A stretch of DNA of 64,000 bases from Hellea sp. (GCA_014238285.1 JABABK010000007.1:1-64000), one strand, 5' to 3'; positions 38,759-49,199 are shown, counted from the stretch's first letter. The notes: generated by a model not told the origin, from the letters alone. Made by a program: numbers and translations.

Positions 38759-39082
38759 TTATTCGGCCACAACCGCTGTGCCGTAAACATAAAGCTCAGA
38801 TGCGCCGGCCGTCACAGATGAAGTAGAGTAGCGAATATTGACCACGGCATTTGCGCCCAGACCCCTCGCCTCTTCGACCATTCGGTCTGTCGCTTCGTCG
38901 CGCGCGTCAGAGAGTAGCTCCGTATAACCCTTTAGCTCGCCGCCGACGATGTTTTTAAGACCCGCCATAATATCGCGGCCCAAATGTTTCGACCGAACCG
39001 TATTGCCTTGGACAAGTCCTAAATGCCGAACAATGTCGCGTCCTGGGACCGTTTCCAAATTTGTGAGAGTGAGTTCTTGCAT
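38759..39082 (-). CDS. YbjQ family heavy-metal-binding domain protein
   Basis: LTLTNLETVPGRDIVRHLGLVQGNTVRSKHLGRDIMAGLKNIVGGELKGYTELLSDARDEATDRMVEEARGLGANAVVNIRY. Confidence 0.92.
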   Translation of the reverse strand: MQELTLTNLETVPGRDIVRHLGLVQGNTVRSKHLGRDIMAGLKNIVGGELKGYTELLSDARDEATDRMVEEARGLGANAVVNIRYSTSSVTAGASELYVYGTAVVAE

Positions 39083-39177
39083 AAGTGTTTCCATACTAAC
39101 TAAAAAGTGTAGTGAAAACCACAGCCCATGCCTAGTAAATTCTTGCGCCATTGAACTCTCTCGGGCAAAAGCCCTTC

Positions 39178-40122
39178 ATGACATTACGCATCGCTTTTCA
39201 AATGGACCCCATGGAAGTGGTCGACATCAATGCCGATACGACTTTTGCACTTGCAGAAATCGCCGCGGCGCGTGGAATGACGCTGTTCGAATATGCCCCC
39301 CAGCACCTCGCCTATAATGAGGGCCGTATTCAGGCTCACGCTCGGCCCATGACCGTGCACCGGGAACTTGGTAATCACGTCACTTTTGAAGAGCGCCGCC
39401 TCATTGATCTGGAAACAGATATCGATGTGGTCTGGATGCGCCAAGACCCGCCTTTTGATATGGCTTACATTACCGCCGCCCATTTACTGGAGCGCCTTAA
39501 AGGTAGAACTTTGGTGGTCAATGATCCGGAATGGGTCAGATCGTGCCCCGAAAAAATCGTGCCGCTCGACTATCCCCAGCTCATGCCGGAAACCCTGATC
39601 ACGCGGCACAAGCCAGCGATTGATGCGTTTCGTGAAAAACACGGCAATATTATTTTAAAGCCGCTTTATGGCAATGGCGGCGCCGGCGTGTTCCTCGTCA
39701 AACAAGGTGATAGCAATTATTCGTCCTTGATCGAAATGTTCACAGAAAGCTCCCGCGAGCCCTTTATTGCCCAAGCCTTCCTCAAAGATGTCTCCAAAGG
39801 TGACAAGCGCATTATCATTATTGACGGCGAAGCTGTGGGCGCCATTAACCGGGTTCCGCAAAAAGGCGAAACACGGTCAAACATGCATGTGGGCGGAACA
39901 GCTGTTCCAACCGAGCTTACCGAAGATGATCTGAGAATATGCAACGCTATCGGCCCAATGCTGAAAGAGCGCGGCCAGATCCTTGTTGGGATTGATGTTA
40001 TTGGCGATAAAATGACGGAGATCAATATTACGTCCCCAACAGGCGTTCAGGAGCTTAAACGGTTTTCCGGCGTCGATGCTGCCGCGCTTTGCTGGGATGC
40101 GATTGAACGCAAACTAGATTAG
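39178..40122 (+). CDS. gshB: glutathione synthase
   Basis: MTLRIAFQMDPMEVVDINADTTFALAEIAAARG; DPPFDMAYITAAHLLE; ILKPLYGNGGAGVF; GIDVIGDKMTEINITSPTGVQEL. Confidence 0.96.
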   Translation: MTLRIAFQMDPMEVVDINADTTFALAEIAAARGMTLFEYAPQHLAYNEGRIQAHARPMTVHRELGNHVTFEERRLIDLETDIDVVWMRQDPPFDMAYITAAHLLERLKGRTLVVNDPEWVRSCPEKIVPLDYPQLMPETLITRHKPAIDAFREKHGNIILKPLYGNGGAGVFLVKQGDSNYSSLIEMFTESSREPFIAQAFLKDVSKGDKRIIIIDGEAVGAINRVPQKGETRSNMHVGGTAVPTELTEDDLRICNAIGPMLKERGQILVGIDVIGDKMTEINITSPTGVQELKRFSGVDAAALCWDAIERKLD

Positions 40123-40168
40123 ATACGCCTCACATATTCGTGACTTGCCGTGTCTTGCTGTAAGTCTG

Positions 40169-40201
40169 CCTCCCTCATAAGGTAAACTTAGATAAGGGAG
40201 G
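40169..40201 (+). promoter_or_regulatory. 5'-UTR hairpin predicted to sequester the Shine-Dalgarno of the DUF547 gene
   Basis: CCTCCCT (40169-40175) pairs with AGGGAGG (40195-40201), which is the SD just upstream of ATG 40207. Confidence 0.5.
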
Positions 40202-40206
40202 TGTTC

Positions 40207-41082
40207 ATGAAACCCCATTTAATGAGCCTAATATTCGCGACGACCATTTTAAGCCAAGCGTCTATGGCTTATGGGCAACAAACAACTCAGCCGTCTCCAA
40301 CTGCTAGCGATTATTCAAGCGCCCAAATTAATTATGCCCAATTTGACCTTTTCATCGAAAAACTTTCTGTTGAAATCAAAGATCGGCGTAGTTTTGCTTA
40401 TGATCACATACGGAAAACGGCGCTACCTTTTCTGAGTGGTTATTCTAAAAAACTCGCCGGCGAGACTGTCAGCCATTTATCCGAAGATGAACAACTGGCC
40501 TATTGGCTAAACCTCCACAACCTTTTAGTCGTCGCCGCCATATCAACAGATACAAAAAGCACTGACCTTAAAAAATTACGCGGAACAGGATCTGTACCGG
40601 GAGACCTCTGGACAACGCCGCGCATTACTAAAGACGGTCAATCCTTATCCATCGCCGGGATTGAAAGCCTTATCTTGGCCCGCTGGTCAGAGCCGGAAGT
40701 TATATTTGGCCTATATCAAGGCATTAAAGGCGGCCCGAGACTTCATGAAACGGCTTACCGAGGCGCTTCTGTCAGGTCTGATTTAAGGTCAGCGGCCCGT
40801 CTCTATGTGAATGAAAAAGACATTGTTAAAGTTAAAAAACAAACCGCCGAAATCGCGCCCCTATTCTTATGGCATAAAGATAATTTGTTTGGCGCTAGTG
40901 AGGATACGGTTTTGAATTTTTTAAAAACCAATGCTGAGTCTAAATTAGCTGGTAAACTGTCAGACGCCACTCAAATTGAAGCTCGAAAATTGAATTACAA
41001 GGCCGATGATTATACACCGAGGTTGGCCGCTTCGGGGGTTCAGTCCAGCAGTCCGGCAGGTGGGCGTGGTTACGGCTCCTAA
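40207..41082 (+). CDS. DUF547 domain secreted protein
   Basis: Signal peptide; LSEDEQLAYWLNLHNLLVVAAI; GLYQGIKGGPRLHETAYRG. Confidence 0.85.
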   Translation: MKPHLMSLIFATTILSQASMAYGQQTTQPSPTASDYSSAQINYAQFDLFIEKLSVEIKDRRSFAYDHIRKTALPFLSGYSKKLAGETVSHLSEDEQLAYWLNLHNLLVVAAISTDTKSTDLKKLRGTGSVPGDLWTTPRITKDGQSLSIAGIESLILARWSEPEVIFGLYQGIKGGPRLHETAYRGASVRSDLRSAARLYVNEKDIVKVKKQTAEIAPLFLWHKDNLFGASEDTVLNFLKTNAESKLAGKLSDATQIEARKLNYKADDYTPRLAASGVQSSSPAGGRGYGS

Positions 41083-42502
41083 TCCGCTCTCAAAACCAAC
41101 ACCGTCACGAAAAACAATTTATGGATTTTGGGCAATTCTAACGCTCATAGCTGCTTGTTTAATTTTTATTCGGTCGATCAGCAGTCAATTTATCCTTGGT
41201 ACGACTACATTTGATCATCCATATATCGCCTTTATTGGCGCTCTACTCATTGGCGGACTAGCCTGGCTTTGCCTCATTTCGCTTATTCGAAGCCTCGCGC
41301 TCTGGCCGCTATCTAAGCGCCTATTATGGGGGTCTTTATTCTTGAGTCTTGGGCTGCGAGCGATGTTTTTCGGATCCACGTCTATTTATGAAAATGACTG
41401 GAACCGATATCTCTGGGACGGGGCTGTTTTAGAGAAAGGTCATAACCCTTATCGTTACTCACCTGCAGACGTTGATCTAGCCCTAGATTTAACAGATGAT
41501 AACCTCCAAAGCTTATCTAAGCTTTCGCAGAGCCATGACGAATTTGCCAATCGAATAAATTATCCAGAGCTAACAACGATTTATACGCCCCTTACGCAGC
41601 TTATTTTTGTCAGCGCCGCTAAAATAGAGCCCCTTAATCTAGATGCGCTTCGCTTGGTTTTTTTGATCATTGAAGCCGCGACATTGTTTTTAATGGTGAA
41701 AGCTTTAGCACTTTATGAGCGCTCCAAGCTTTGGGTTCTGATTTACGCCCTCAATCCAATTTTGATTTACGCCAGTTTTAATGCTGTCCATATGGATATA
41801 TTATTGGCGCCCTTCATTTTACTCAGCTTTATTTTCATTAAGCAAAAACCTTATTGGGCGGCAGTGGCACTAGGGCTGGCGGCAGGGATTAAATTATGGT
41901 CCCTCGTCTTAGCGCCGATATTATTTCGGCGCTGGAACGCTCACCCAAAGACATATTTGATCAGCGCTTTCATTGTTTGCGCCGTCTTTATCTTAAGTCT
42001 TCTGCCCATGCTTCTAAGCCTTCAGACCAATAGCGGGCTCATCGCCTATGCTGGTGAATGGCAAAAAAGCGCTTGGTTGTTTCCGATGATCTCAGATGGT
42101 CTCGGTTTGTTATTCTCAGACTCCAGTATAATCGCCCGCACCCTCATTGCTTTGATTATTACATTTACGAGCCTTTGGTTTGGGTTTGTCAAACTTAAAC
42201 CCCCTAAAGATGATGTGCGGTTTATCGGCCATATGCTTGGACTCACCGTTTTGTTCCTGCTCTTATCGCCAACCGGCTATCCTTGGTATGTGATTTGGGT
42301 TTTAATCTTTTTACCCTTTCGTCCAAACTATGGGGCAGCTCTTTTATGCGTCACAACTAGCTTATATTATTTACGATACGCGCTAAATGAGCGAAGCCTT
42401 ACGGCGGTCTATGATGCACAAATCATTCCCTTACAATACGGCTTGCCTCTATTGATAATTTTAGCAGGATGGTTCGTCCGGAGGCGACGCGGTGAATATT
42501 AA
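41060..42502 (+). CDS. multi-TM glycosyltransferase (GT87/mannosyltransferase-like)
   Basis: About 10 hydrophobic segments; SIYENDWNRYLWDGAVLEKGHNPYRYSP is typical of polyprenyl-phosphate-sugar-dependent GT-C enzymes. Exact start uncertain. Confidence 0.75.
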   Translation: MGVVTAPNPLSKPTPSRKTIYGFWAILTLIAACLIFIRSISSQFILGTTTFDHPYIAFIGALLIGGLAWLCLISLIRSLALWPLSKRLLWGSLFLSLGLRAMFFGSTSIYENDWNRYLWDGAVLEKGHNPYRYSPADVDLALDLTDDNLQSLSKLSQSHDEFANRINYPELTTIYTPLTQLIFVSAAKIEPLNLDALRLVFLIIEAATLFLMVKALALYERSKLWVLIYALNPILIYASFNAVHMDILLAPFILLSFIFIKQKPYWAAVALGLAAGIKLWSLVLAPILFRRWNAHPKTYLISAFIVCAVFILSLLPMLLSLQTNSGLIAYAGEWQKSAWLFPMISDGLGLLFSDSSIIARTLIALIITFTSLWFGFVKLKPPKDDVRFIGHMLGLTVLFLLLSPTGYPWYVIWVLIFLPFRPNYGAALLCVTTSLYYLRYALNERSLTAVYDAQIIPLQYGLPLLIILAGWFVRRRRGEY

Positions 42503-43196
42503 GGTCGTCATTCCTGCTCGCAACGAAGCCCGCGCAATAACAAAGGTTATCAGCGAAATTCCCCTGAGAATTATAAAGGATTCTGCCAATATCATTGTTG
42601 TCGATAACGGATCATCAGACGAAACCGCAGATATTGCAAAAGCGGCTGGCGCGACCGTAATTTCTGTTCCCATTCCAGGTTATGGACGAGCATGCCTCGC
42701 TGGTATAAAGACCGCGCGGCCTTGTGATATTGTCGTTTTTCTAGATGGAGATGCGTCTGACTTCCCCGAAGACATGGCTGCAATATTACAACCTATCTTG
42801 GACGGCAAGGCAGACATAGTGATTGGCTCTCGGTTAGTTGAAAGTATCGAAAAAGGGTCCCTCACCGTACAACAAAGATTTGGTAATAGATTGGCTTGCT
42901 GGTTGATGACTGTCTTTTGGAACGGAACGTTCACAGATCTCGGTCCCTTTCGGGCTATTAAAATGGACGCGCTTGACCGATTAAACATGCAAGCCCCGAC
43001 CTATGGCTGGACCGTGGAAATGCAAGTTAGAGCGCTTAAAGCAGGGCTGCCTTATCAGGAAGTCCCTGTCCGATATCGGAAACGTATCGGTAAATCTAAA
43101 ATATCAGGAACCATTCGAGGCGTTGTTTTGGCCGGCACTTATATTTTAGGCACGATCGCGCGCGAAAGAATGAATGGAAAATCTTACAAAAACTAA
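42492..43196 (+). CDS. glycosyltransferase family 2 (dolichol-phosphate-mannose-synthase-like)
   Basis: VVIPARNEARAITKVISEIP; IVVDNGSSDETADIAKAAGATVISVP; VVFLDGDASDFPEDM; GSRLVE. Confidence 0.9.
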   Translation: MNIKVVIPARNEARAITKVISEIPLRIIKDSANIIVVDNGSSDETADIAKAAGATVISVPIPGYGRACLAGIKTARPCDIVVFLDGDASDFPEDMAAILQPILDGKADIVIGSRLVESIEKGSLTVQQRFGNRLACWLMTVFWNGTFTDLGPFRAIKMDALDRLNMQAPTYGWTVEMQVRALKAGLPYQEVPVRYRKRIGKSKISGTIRGVVLAGTYILGTIARERMNGKSYKN

Positions 43197-43268
43197 CGCC
43201 CTAAGCAGTCCGGGAACTTGATTTTATAGGCTCTACGCCTATCTATGACGTTCATAAGGAGCTTATGC

Positions 43269-44570
43269 ATGTCTGATTTTTCGCCCCGTGAAATCGTATC
43301 TGAACTCGACCGCCACATCATCGCCCAAAGCGATGCCAAACGGGCTGTTGCAATAGCTCTTCGCAATCGCTGGCGCCGCAAGCGTGTACCTGAGGAATTG
43401 CGTGGTGAAATCACGCCAAAGAACATTCTCATGATTGGCCCAACGGGCGTGGGTAAAACCGAAATTTCTCGCCGCCTTGCCAGGCTTGCGCAAGCGCCTT
43501 TTATCAAAATCGAAGCCACGAAGTTTACGGAAGTTGGTTATGTGGGTCGTGACGTCGAACAGATCATTCGGGATTTAATTGAAAGCTCGATCTCAATGCT
43601 CAAAGACTTGCGCAGGGACCAAGTCAAAGCGCAAGCTGAAATCGCGGCTGAAAAGCGCATTATAGACGCCCTTGTCGGCACAAGCGCCGGCGAAGCGACG
43701 CGGGGGAAATTTCGCAAAAAACTGATGGCCGGTGAGCTTGATGATACTGAAGTCGAACTAGAGCTCTCAGATACATCGTCACCGTTTCAAGGCATTGATA
43801 TTCCCGGCCAGCCTGGTGGTGGCATGGGGATGCTAGACCTTGGGTCTATATTTAAAGGCGCAGGCCGAACGAAGAAAGTGAAGCTAAAAATCGGCGAAGC
43901 TCACGGGCCTCTATTATCAGAAGAAGCTGACAAGCTTATAGATGATGAATCCATTACCCGCGAAGCTATTGAGCGCGCGGAAAATGACGGCATTGTATTC
44001 TTAGATGAGATCGACAAAATCACAACACGGTCAGATGCCCGCGGCGGAGATGTTTCCCGCGAAGGCGTACAGAGAGATCTCCTGCCATTAATTGAGGGCA
44101 CCACCGTTTCCACAAAATACGGTCCTGTCAAAACCGATCATATATTGTTCATCGCATCTGGCGCCTTTCATATTTCCAAACCGTCGGACATGCTGCCAGA
44201 GCTACAAGGACGCTTACCCATCAGAGTAGAGTTGCGCGCATTGACAGAAAAAGACTTCGTTCGCATTTTAACGGAGCCTGAAGCCAGCCTGATCAAACAA
44301 TATAAAGCGCTCATGGCGACCGAAGATGTGACTTTGGATTTCACAGATGACAGTATTGCCGAGATCGCGAAAATAGCCGCTGAGGTCAACGCATCGGTTG
44401 AAAATATTGGCGCCCGCAGATTACATACTGTCATGGAACGATTGCTTGATGATATTAGTTTCAAGGCGACCGATAAAGGCGGCGAAAGCCTCACCATTGA
44501 TGCCGCCTATGTAAAAGAACATGTCGGAAAACTTGCGGCGGATCAGGACTTGTCCAAATTTATTTTGTAA
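43269..44570 (+). CDS. hslU: ATP-dependent protease ATPase subunit HslU
   Basis: [54 protein letters not shown]-like [13 protein letters not shown]-terminal LSKFIL. Confidence 0.97.
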   Translation: MSDFSPREIVSELDRHIIAQSDAKRAVAIALRNRWRRKRVPEELRGEITPKNILMIGPTGVGKTEISRRLARLAQAPFIKIEATKFTEVGYVGRDVEQIIRDLIESSISMLKDLRRDQVKAQAEIAAEKRIIDALVGTSAGEATRGKFRKKLMAGELDDTEVELELSDTSSPFQGIDIPGQPGGGMGMLDLGSIFKGAGRTKKVKLKIGEAHGPLLSEEADKLIDDESITREAIERAENDGIVFLDEIDKITTRSDARGGDVSREGVQRDLLPLIEGTTVSTKYGPVKTDHILFIASGAFHISKPSDMLPELQGRLPIRVELRALTEKDFVRILTEPEASLIKQYKALMATEDVTLDFTDDSIAEIAKIAAEVNASVENIGARRLHTVMERLLDDISFKATDKGGESLTIDAAYVKEHVGKLAADQDLSKFIL

Positions 44571-44653
44571 TTCGTTTACCTTGCTCTAGTTTTTATTCCT
44601 CTAGGCTACAATTTATGATATAGCTTCTCTGAACCACTAGAGGAGACATTCGG

Positions 44654-46258
44654 ATGGGCGCAGCCGATTACACAAACACCGAAGCGGTGAGAACATTTGT
44701 CAATAAATTACAAAATAATGAAATTTCAAACCCACGTGATCTTAAGATAAAAGAGCATTTAGACGAACTCGCAAAATCATTGGCAGATAAACACCAGTCC
44801 TTAAGGGATGCCGTAAACGCGATTGACCTTGACGCCCACAACGCTTCTTACATCCGGCTCACAACCGCCGAAGAATTTGGGTTAACTCTATATTTGGGAA
44901 CGAATTGGGAAGATAGCCCACCAGAATGGTTTCAAAAATGGCTTGCAGAAAGCGAGTTACATAGACTCGGTTTCGATATTTTAAAATCGATCATGAAAGA
45001 CTATGAACATTATAAGATGAGCCAAGCAGAATATGACACGCTCATGAAGTCCGCAAGCTCTCCTGGCCTTATCGCCAATGACGGGACATATTTTGGCACA
45101 GGAAAATATGAGCAAATGGATGAAAAGTGGATGATTGCCGCACTCAACTATGTTCTAAATATCGTACATTCTGACGATATTTACGCGCCCTTCCCCAATC
45201 CAGTCTTAACCGCAGCCCCTCTAACCTTAAAACCCACCTCAGCCCATGCAGAGCCTGTTCTAGGTATTCTTGGGGATTGGGGTGCAGGTTTTTATAATGA
45301 ACCAAATGGAGTTGGCGGAACAATACCATGTCCCGCGCAGCGCGTTGCGGCCGACCTTAGTCAACACTCAATCGACTATCTCATTCATTTGGGCGACACT
45401 TATTATGCAGGAACCGATGGCTCCCGGCTCGGCCCTGACTCCGCCAATGAAGAACAAGAAAACCTCATCAATGTTTGGCCGGACCAAGGAACAGGACGAA
45501 ATTATACGCTTAATTCTAATCATGAAATGTACGGCGCCGCACAAGGGTATTTTAATGTCGCCCTGCGCAGGTCTGGGTTCTTTAATCAGCAAAACGGCGC
45601 CAGTGTTTTTGCGATGACCTATCCTCTTAAGATCGGCGGAAACCCTACAGGGAAGTCTTGGTTGGTTCTTGGTCTCGATTCTGCTTACTATTCTGACAAA
45701 GAAAACGGAATTAAAATGTATATGGACGGCGCAATTGGTTCTAAAAAGTTTCTGGATGAGCATAAAAAGCAAATTCACATGATCGAAAACATCTGCGCTG
45801 GTCATAAAGGTCCCATTATGGTCATGACCCATCATAACCCATGCGACACCATCACAACTAAAACCAATATCCTATATGATCAGGTTGTTTCTGCCATTGG
45901 CCGCGCGCCCTCTCTATGGGTTTGGGGTCACGTCCATAATGCCATTGTATATGATCAAATGATTATTAGTGACGATAAGCCTGTCTTTATCACATCCATG
46001 ACTAAAAGCAGGTGTTGTGGTCACGGCGCAGTACCATTTGGCCCAGCATGGGGCCTAGAGGGACGCGGCGATATCGCTTATTATGCCCACACGCATGATG
46101 ATCAATTTCCGGCTGACGTGCCGAGGGTCAAAAACGGGTATGCTTTATATACTCTGCATGACGATGGCGGCTTTACCGAAAATTTCTATGAGGTTGGCAA
46201 TCCAGAAAAACCCGCGTTTTCAAAAAAATGGACTCCTGATCAAGTCTACGGCAATTAG
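44654..46258 (+). CDS. calcineurin-like metallophosphoesterase with a roughly 190-aa N-terminal extension
   Basis: GILGDWGAG, HLGDTYYAG, NSNHEMYG, VMTHHNPCD, GHVHNAIVYD metal-binding motifs. Confidence 0.82.
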   Translation: MGAADYTNTEAVRTFVNKLQNNEISNPRDLKIKEHLDELAKSLADKHQSLRDAVNAIDLDAHNASYIRLTTAEEFGLTLYLGTNWEDSPPEWFQKWLAESELHRLGFDILKSIMKDYEHYKMSQAEYDTLMKSASSPGLIANDGTYFGTGKYEQMDEKWMIAALNYVLNIVHSDDIYAPFPNPVLTAAPLTLKPTSAHAEPVLGILGDWGAGFYNEPNGVGGTIPCPAQRVAADLSQHSIDYLIHLGDTYYAGTDGSRLGPDSANEEQENLINVWPDQGTGRNYTLNSNHEMYGAAQGYFNVALRRSGFFNQQNGASVFAMTYPLKIGGNPTGKSWLVLGLDSAYYSDKENGIKMYMDGAIGSKKFLDEHKKQIHMIENICAGHKGPIMVMTHHNPCDTITTKTNILYDQVVSAIGRAPSLWVWGHVHNAIVYDQMIISDDKPVFITSMTKSRCCGHGAVPFGPAWGLEGRGDIAYYAHTHDDQFPADVPRVKNGYALYTLHDDGGFTENFYEVGNPEKPAFSKKWTPDQVYGN

Positions 46259-46274
46259 AGAAATTTGCATTAAG

Positions 46275-47468
46275 TCAAATTTCTTCCGCCATAATTTGTG
46301 AAAACAGCTCAGGGTCAGTGACCCCTTCCGTTCCAATCAATAGTATATGAGCATCACCATCAAGGTTTAGCCTAGAGCGCACCTCACTATCACTCGCGGC
46401 GCAGATCAAAGCCGCTAAACCTGCAACCCCGCTTTCGCCTGCTTTTATTCCGGCTTCAGATGCCGCTAACATACGGATCGTCGGTGAAATAACATCATCA
46501 GGAATCAACAGATAGTCTTGAATGCTAACTGCAAGCACATCCCACGCCATGGGTGACGCTTCTCCGCAAGAGAGGCCTGCCATGATGCTTTCTTCTTCGA
46601 CTTTAGCGGTAACGGCTCTGCCCGCCTTTGCGCTTTCAAACAAACAGGGCGCACGTAAAGGTTCTACAACAATATATCTCGGGGTCGCCTCTGGCCAAAG
46701 ATGATGAAAGCTTAAAACCATTGCCGCCGCAAAAGACCCAACACCGCCTTGTAGAAATATGTGGGTCGGCGGCTCTGCTAATTGAGTTTTCACTTCATCG
46801 ACAATAACGCCGTATCCAGCCATCACATCTTTGGGTGTTTCCTCATAACCCGGCCAAGTCGTATCAGATACAATGATCCAGCCATTTTCATCAGCGTCAA
46901 CTTTCGTTTGCGCCACCGCATCATCATAATCGCCAGAAACCCGGGCGACTTCTGCGCCATAGGCGGCAATTGCCTTTTCACGAAACGGACTGACTTCTGC
47001 GTGAATATATATTCGGCACGACGCGCCGATGCGCTGCGCGCCCCAAGCCACAGAACGGCCATGATTACCATCCGTGGCTGATACCACGGTAATGTTTTTT
47101 ACTTCAGCCGCGTAGCGTCCGCTGTAAATGTCTCCAAAACTCACATTTTGACCTAGCGCGCGTTTCAGTTCTTTTTGAACTGCCCGCAAAACCGCATAGG
47201 CACCGCCGAGCGCCTTAAAACTACCCAAGCTGAACCGCGGACCTTCGTGTTTGTAACTGATCGTCCCGATATTTAGAGCGCTTGCCACATCGGTTAAATC
47301 CGCCAAAGGCATCGGCCCATAACCAACCCATGTCTTAATTTCATCAATCGCTGCATTGAGATCATTTACTGATAGGTAATTCGGAAGTTGAGAGGTTTTT
47401 TCTTCACTTCTTGAGAAAAGTTTTTGTCTCTCTCCAATTTTGGAAATTTCTATAAGCTGGTGTTTCAT
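46275..47468 (-). CDS. diaminopropionate ammonia-lyase (PLP fold II)
   Basis: RFSLGSFKALGGAYAV (PLP-Lys), VSATDGNHGRSVAWGAQRIGA, FLQGGVGSFAAA, GLSCGEASPMAWDVL. Confidence 0.85.
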   Translation of the reverse strand: MKHQLIEISKIGERQKLFSRSEEKTSQLPNYLSVNDLNAAIDEIKTWVGYGPMPLADLTDVASALNIGTISYKHEGPRFSLGSFKALGGAYAVLRAVQKELKRALGQNVSFGDIYSGRYAAEVKNITVVSATDGNHGRSVAWGAQRIGASCRIYIHAEVSPFREKAIAAYGAEVARVSGDYDDAVAQTKVDADENGWIIVSDTTWPGYEETPKDVMAGYGVIVDEVKTQLAEPPTHIFLQGGVGSFAAAMVLSFHHLWPEATPRYIVVEPLRAPCLFESAKAGRAVTAKVEEESIMAGLSCGEASPMAWDVLAVSIQDYLLIPDDVISPTIRMLAASEAGIKAGESGVAGLAALICAASDSEVRSRLNLDGDAHILLIGTEGVTDPELFSQIMAEEI

Positions 47469-47540
47469 CTCATATTCCGCTGCTAGCCAATTTTGGCGTG
47501 ATTATTGCAAATAGAGTCTCTCACGCAAGGAGAGATATGA

Positions 47541-47894
47541 GTGTTCTGGCCTTTTAGAAGACAAACTGAGAATGCGCTAAATCAAACGATTGTTCGCAAT
47601 CAATCAGAAACCCGTCATGCAAAGGCCTTAGGGCCAGTTGGGTCGGATAGAATCGCTTGCGTCATTGCCGTTCTTCTGGATCAACCCTATTGGGATTACG
47701 CCATAGACCAACAATCCGCTCTTGAAAATGCTGTTTTTACGGCGTCTTTTGCCGGCTTCATGCAGCCTTTTGACCATGAAGAAGAAGAGCTTATCAAGTT
47801 TCTAAGCACCCGGTTCGCTGGGCGAAAAATTTCAACATTTGCTTGGGGGCTTTATACAGATTTGTTGCGCGAACAAGAACGCGAGTCCGCTTAA
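47541..47894 (+). CDS. hypothetical protein
   Basis: 117-aa ORF, GTG start with upstream AGGAGAG; no family recognised. Confidence 0.55.
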   Translation: MFWPFRRQTENALNQTIVRNQSETRHAKALGPVGSDRIACVIAVLLDQPYWDYAIDQQSALENAVFTASFAGFMQPFDHEEEELIKFLSTRFAGRKISTFAWGLYTDLLREQERESA

Positions 47895-48859
47895 GGCTTA
47901 TCTGTAAAAATCAAACGTGCCCTAAGCCATTGATTAACGGGACGCTCAAAAAACCTATAAATCACCACCGCAATCACGCAAGTTAACGCAAAGACAATCA
48001 TCGTCATAATGACGCTTGCCATCTGGCCAAATTGAAACACATGCAATACCTTATCACAAAATTGAATCACATAAACATGGCTAAGATAGAGCGCGTAACT
48101 GGCGCCGCCTAACATCACAATCAGTTTTGGAATTCGCACGTTTTTCAAATAATGCAATGCCAGCGCCGCAATAATCAAACATGGGAAACCCAGTTTATAG
48201 GCTCTATGGGATAAAGTTATATCTGCCAATATAAGCGGGCTAAAATAAAGCAGGGCATAGACCAATAGTCGGCTTAAGCGTCTTTGTCCCAAGACCTCAA
48301 ACAATGCGAAGCCCAAAATAAATTCTAATATTATGGGGTCGCCATAAACCTGAAACAAAAACCTCTCATTTCCATGAAACAAAAAAACAAGTCCGAAAAA
48401 CGCTATAGCGACAATCAAATCTCTATTTTTAAAATTAAGGAATAAAGCCAGCGCAAAGACTGCATAAAAAAACATTTCATAATTCAGCGTCCATCCGACA
48501 AATAAAATTGGGTAATGTCCCACCCCGTTTTTATCAAAAGGAATAAAGAATAACGACTTGGCCAGGTCTGCCATATCCCCACTAGTGTTATTAAGGACTT
48601 CCGGCATTATAATCGCCACACTAAAAATGAACATCGTTAGAAGCCAATAGATCGGCACAATTCTAATCATCCGCTTGAAGAAAAACTTATCATGGGTTTT
48701 AGTCGTCGATAACATCATCACAAATCCACTGATAATGAAGAACATATCAACGCCAAAACTGGCATAGGCCCACCCCATGGTGGGTAAATGAACCACAACA
48801 ATCGCTGCAGCGGCCAAAAACCGAAGGGCTTCTATAATTTGATTGCGGGACGAATCCAT
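47891..48859 (-). CDS. acyltransferase-3 family membrane protein
   Basis: RNQIIEALRFLAAAAIVVVHLP...SFGVDMFFIISGFVMMLS; LFVGWTLNYEMFFYAVFALAL. Confidence 0.88.
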   Translation of the reverse strand: MDSSRNQIIEALRFLAAAAIVVVHLPTMGWAYASFGVDMFFIISGFVMMLSTTKTHDKFFFKRMIRIVPIYWLLTMFIFSVAIIMPEVLNNTSGDMADLAKSLFFIPFDKNGVGHYPILFVGWTLNYEMFFYAVFALALFLNFKNRDLIVAIAFFGLVFLFHGNERFLFQVYGDPIILEFILGFALFEVLGQRRLSRLLVYALLYFSPLILADITLSHRAYKLGFPCLIIAALALHYLKNVRIPKLIVMLGGASYALYLSHVYVIQFCDKVLHVFQFGQMASVIMTMIVFALTCVIAVVIYRFFERPVNQWLRARLIFTDKP

Positions 48860-48875
48860 AAAACCTGATAATTGA

Positions 48876-49148
48876 CTAAAGGTTTTTTTCAAGAGCCTTT
48901 CGTACCTGAAGCGCATGTCGGCCTAATAGCTTCGGGCAGGTTTTTCCACCTTGAATGAGTTCATTGTTATCTAAATATTCAAGCAAATGTTCTGATAAAT
49001 AGGGCCTGTCTTCTGCCATCTCTATCTTTGTTTGCCACTGCTGGGCACATTGTTGATAAGTTTTGCTATAATTATCCAAATATCGGATGCCGCCTAATGT
49101 GGCTACAAACCCTATAAACAAACCAATATATACCAAAAACTGTTTCAT
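48876..49148 (-). CDS. hypothetical small membrane-anchored protein
   Basis: 90 aa with one N-terminal TM; upstream of the acyltransferase. Confidence 0.5.
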   Translation of the reverse strand: MKQFLVYIGLFIGFVATLGGIRYLDNYSKTYQQCAQQWQTKIEMAEDRPYLSEHLLEYLDNNELIQGGKTCPKLLGRHALQVRKALEKNL

Positions 49149-49199
49149 AGAGAAACAGAAGCAAGAAGCTAGCCAACCCCGATGGTTAACAATTTATTA

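Noticed and set aside
38317-39082. Two adjacent YbjQ-family genes as a novel system
   Set aside because: Tandem YbjQ paralogs are plausibly a simple duplication; nothing else in the context supports a new system.
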